Source: Caprella mutica (taxonomy: Eukaryota > Arthropoda > Malacostraca > Amphipoda > Caprellidae). From it: a stretch of DNA of 64,000 bases. The stretch spans positions 20,409 to 84,408 of the forward strand of contig CANNZV010001630.1 of NCBI GenBank assembly GCA_947561585.1, given 5' to 3'. A program made the position numbers and the translations under genes. Below, one piece after another: positions 63,383 through 64,000 of the stretch (position 1 is the stretch's first letter; every line of letters starts with the position of its first letter). The notes under the pieces are model-generated. The model was given only the letters and a program-made list of their open reading frames with translations. It made no database searches and had not been told where the DNA came from.

Positions 63383-63418
63383 AAAAGCCCTTTTTTCGAA
63401 ATCGAAAAAAGGGCTTTT
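63383..63418 (+). terminator. infB terminator
   Basis: 17-bp arms 63383-63399 and 63402-63418 (AAAAGCCC...CGA) with a 2-nt spacer, ending in TTTT. It may also serve the convergent peptidase gene. Confidence 0.88.
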
Positions 63419-63437
63419 CTTATAGCTTAAATTTATT

Positions 63438-63500
63438 GTTGTCGGTTGGCGACCTTGCCTAGAAGAATGATAGTTTATGCTTGCCCTTCGACTAATAGCT
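63438..63500. repeat. REP-like dispersed palindromic repeat, copy 3
   Basis: TTGTCGGTTGGCGACCTTGC continues with CTAGAAGAATGATAG and GCCCTTCGACTAATAGCTT. The GACCTTGCCTAG.AGAATGATAG block matches 17457-17480. The two flanks match the reverse complement of 3087-3130, which lacks the middle block. Confidence 0.6.
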
Positions 63501-63511
63501 TAGAATTGCTA

Positions 63512-64000
63512 CTAAAACTTAGAATCGTCTATCCCATCCAACCACTTTTCGACAACACCTACAACAGACTCAACACATCCATCTTCAAATGGCGAACGTA
63601 AGTTTGCCAGCTTTACCAAATCCAAAAAAGATTGGCTTCCGCCAACTTTACACAAATTCAAATAATCTTTCCAAGCAGTTGTATGATCTTCTTGGTCTTT
63701 TTTCCAAAACTGGAAAGCACAAATTTGCGCCAAAGTATAATCTATATAGTAAAAAGGAGACGCAAAAATATGGCTTTGTCTTTGCCAAAAGGTGCCTTTT
63801 TTCAAAAAATCATTATCGTCATAATCTCGATGTGGCAAATATTTTTGCTCAATTTCCTTCCAAGCTTGGTTGCGCTCTTCGATGCTCATAGTTGGATTTT
63901 GATACACAACATGCTGAAATTCATCGACCGCCACACCATAAGGCAAAAAGCAAACAGCACCTGCCAAATGAGCAAATTTATAATTATCTACATCTTCTTC
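63512..64000 (-). CDS. M3-family oligoendopeptidase, C-terminal part
   Basis: The gene continues beyond the right edge of the window; about 162 C-terminal residues are visible. The segment FLPYGVAVDEFQHVVYQNPT, then WQRQSHIFASPFYYIDYTLAQICAFQFW, is characteristic of PepF/M3 peptidases. This is the substrate-facing Tyr-rich region downstream of the HExxH zinc motif, which is not in the window. The tail LCKVGGSQSFLDLVKLANLRSPFEDG also fits. M3 enzymes degrade oligopeptides in the cytoplasm. Confidence 0.88.
   Translation of the reverse strand, partial: EEDVDNYKFAHLAGAVCFLPYGVAVDEFQHVVYQNPTMSIEERNQAWKEIEQKYLPHRDYDDNDFLKKGTFWQRQSHIFASPFYYIDYTLAQICAFQFWKKDQEDHTTAWKDYLNLCKVGGSQSFLDLVKLANLRSPFEDGCVESVVGVVEKWLDGIDDSKF

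Overview
The window is chromosomal DNA of an AT-rich member of the Bacteroidota, most likely in or near the Saprospiraceae/Lewinellaceae. Four things point there. A giant surface protein ends in a gliding-motility-type (CHU_C, T9SS type B) sorting domain and a glycoside hydrolase ends in a T9SS type A sorting domain. CarB is the short form without the MGS domain. IleRS carries the Bacteroidota 'GPPSANG..GIHH' signature. Several genes are preceded by the Bacteroidota -7 box TAnnTTTG rather than an E. coli -10. No phage, integrase, IS transposase or CRISPR array was seen. The class and family are inference.

Layout. 1-8.9 kb: phosphotransferase and lpxD (minus), yjbQ-lysE, pyrD, a flavin/2Fe-2S reductase, an ABC-2 permease, a DUF433 antitoxin with a truncated toxin remnant, and an ABC exporter interrupted by a 203-base run of N. 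8.99-9.99 kb: about 1 kb without a protein gene but dense in stem-loops, ending in a minus-strand intrinsic terminator; this is the best candidate for something undescribed. 10-24.5 kb: frameshifted radC, MtfA-like protein, tRNA-Phe, HlyD protein, L,D-transpeptidase, a SPOR/peptidoglycan-binding protein broken by an in-frame TAA, YgjP-like protein and hydrolase, alkaline phosphatase, Gfo/Idh/MocA oxidoreductase, exonuclease III, Fic protein, small exported proteins. 24.7-32 kb: HTH regulator, galE, HupE/UreJ, prfC, class A PBP. 32.4-38.6 kb: one 2055-residue secreted protein with about 20 Ig-like repeats. 38.7-49.8 kb: SAP-like membrane protein, ileS, carB, MerR regulator, T9SS glycoside hydrolase, GNAT. 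50-57.3 kb: OmpA-like protein, methyltransferase-gpmI-lipoprotein operon, TPR/PD40/OmpA/SPOR protein, E2 acyltransferase. 57.5-64 kb: small membrane protein, the translation/transcription cluster rimP-nusA-infB, and the C-terminus of an M3 oligopeptidase.

Most of the content is housekeeping (lipid A, pyrimidines, cell wall, tRNA charging, glycolysis, translation) plus secreted cell-surface proteins. Intergenic regions carry long hairpin terminators and dispersed palindromic repeats. Reading-frame breaks are unusually common: the ABC exporter, radC, the SPOR protein, a hydrolase start codon, gpmI, rimP and nusA. Several breaks lie in homopolymers of essential genes and are most simply explained as sequencing or assembly errors. 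The 16-bp duplication in gpmI and the truncated toxin are harder to dismiss that way.
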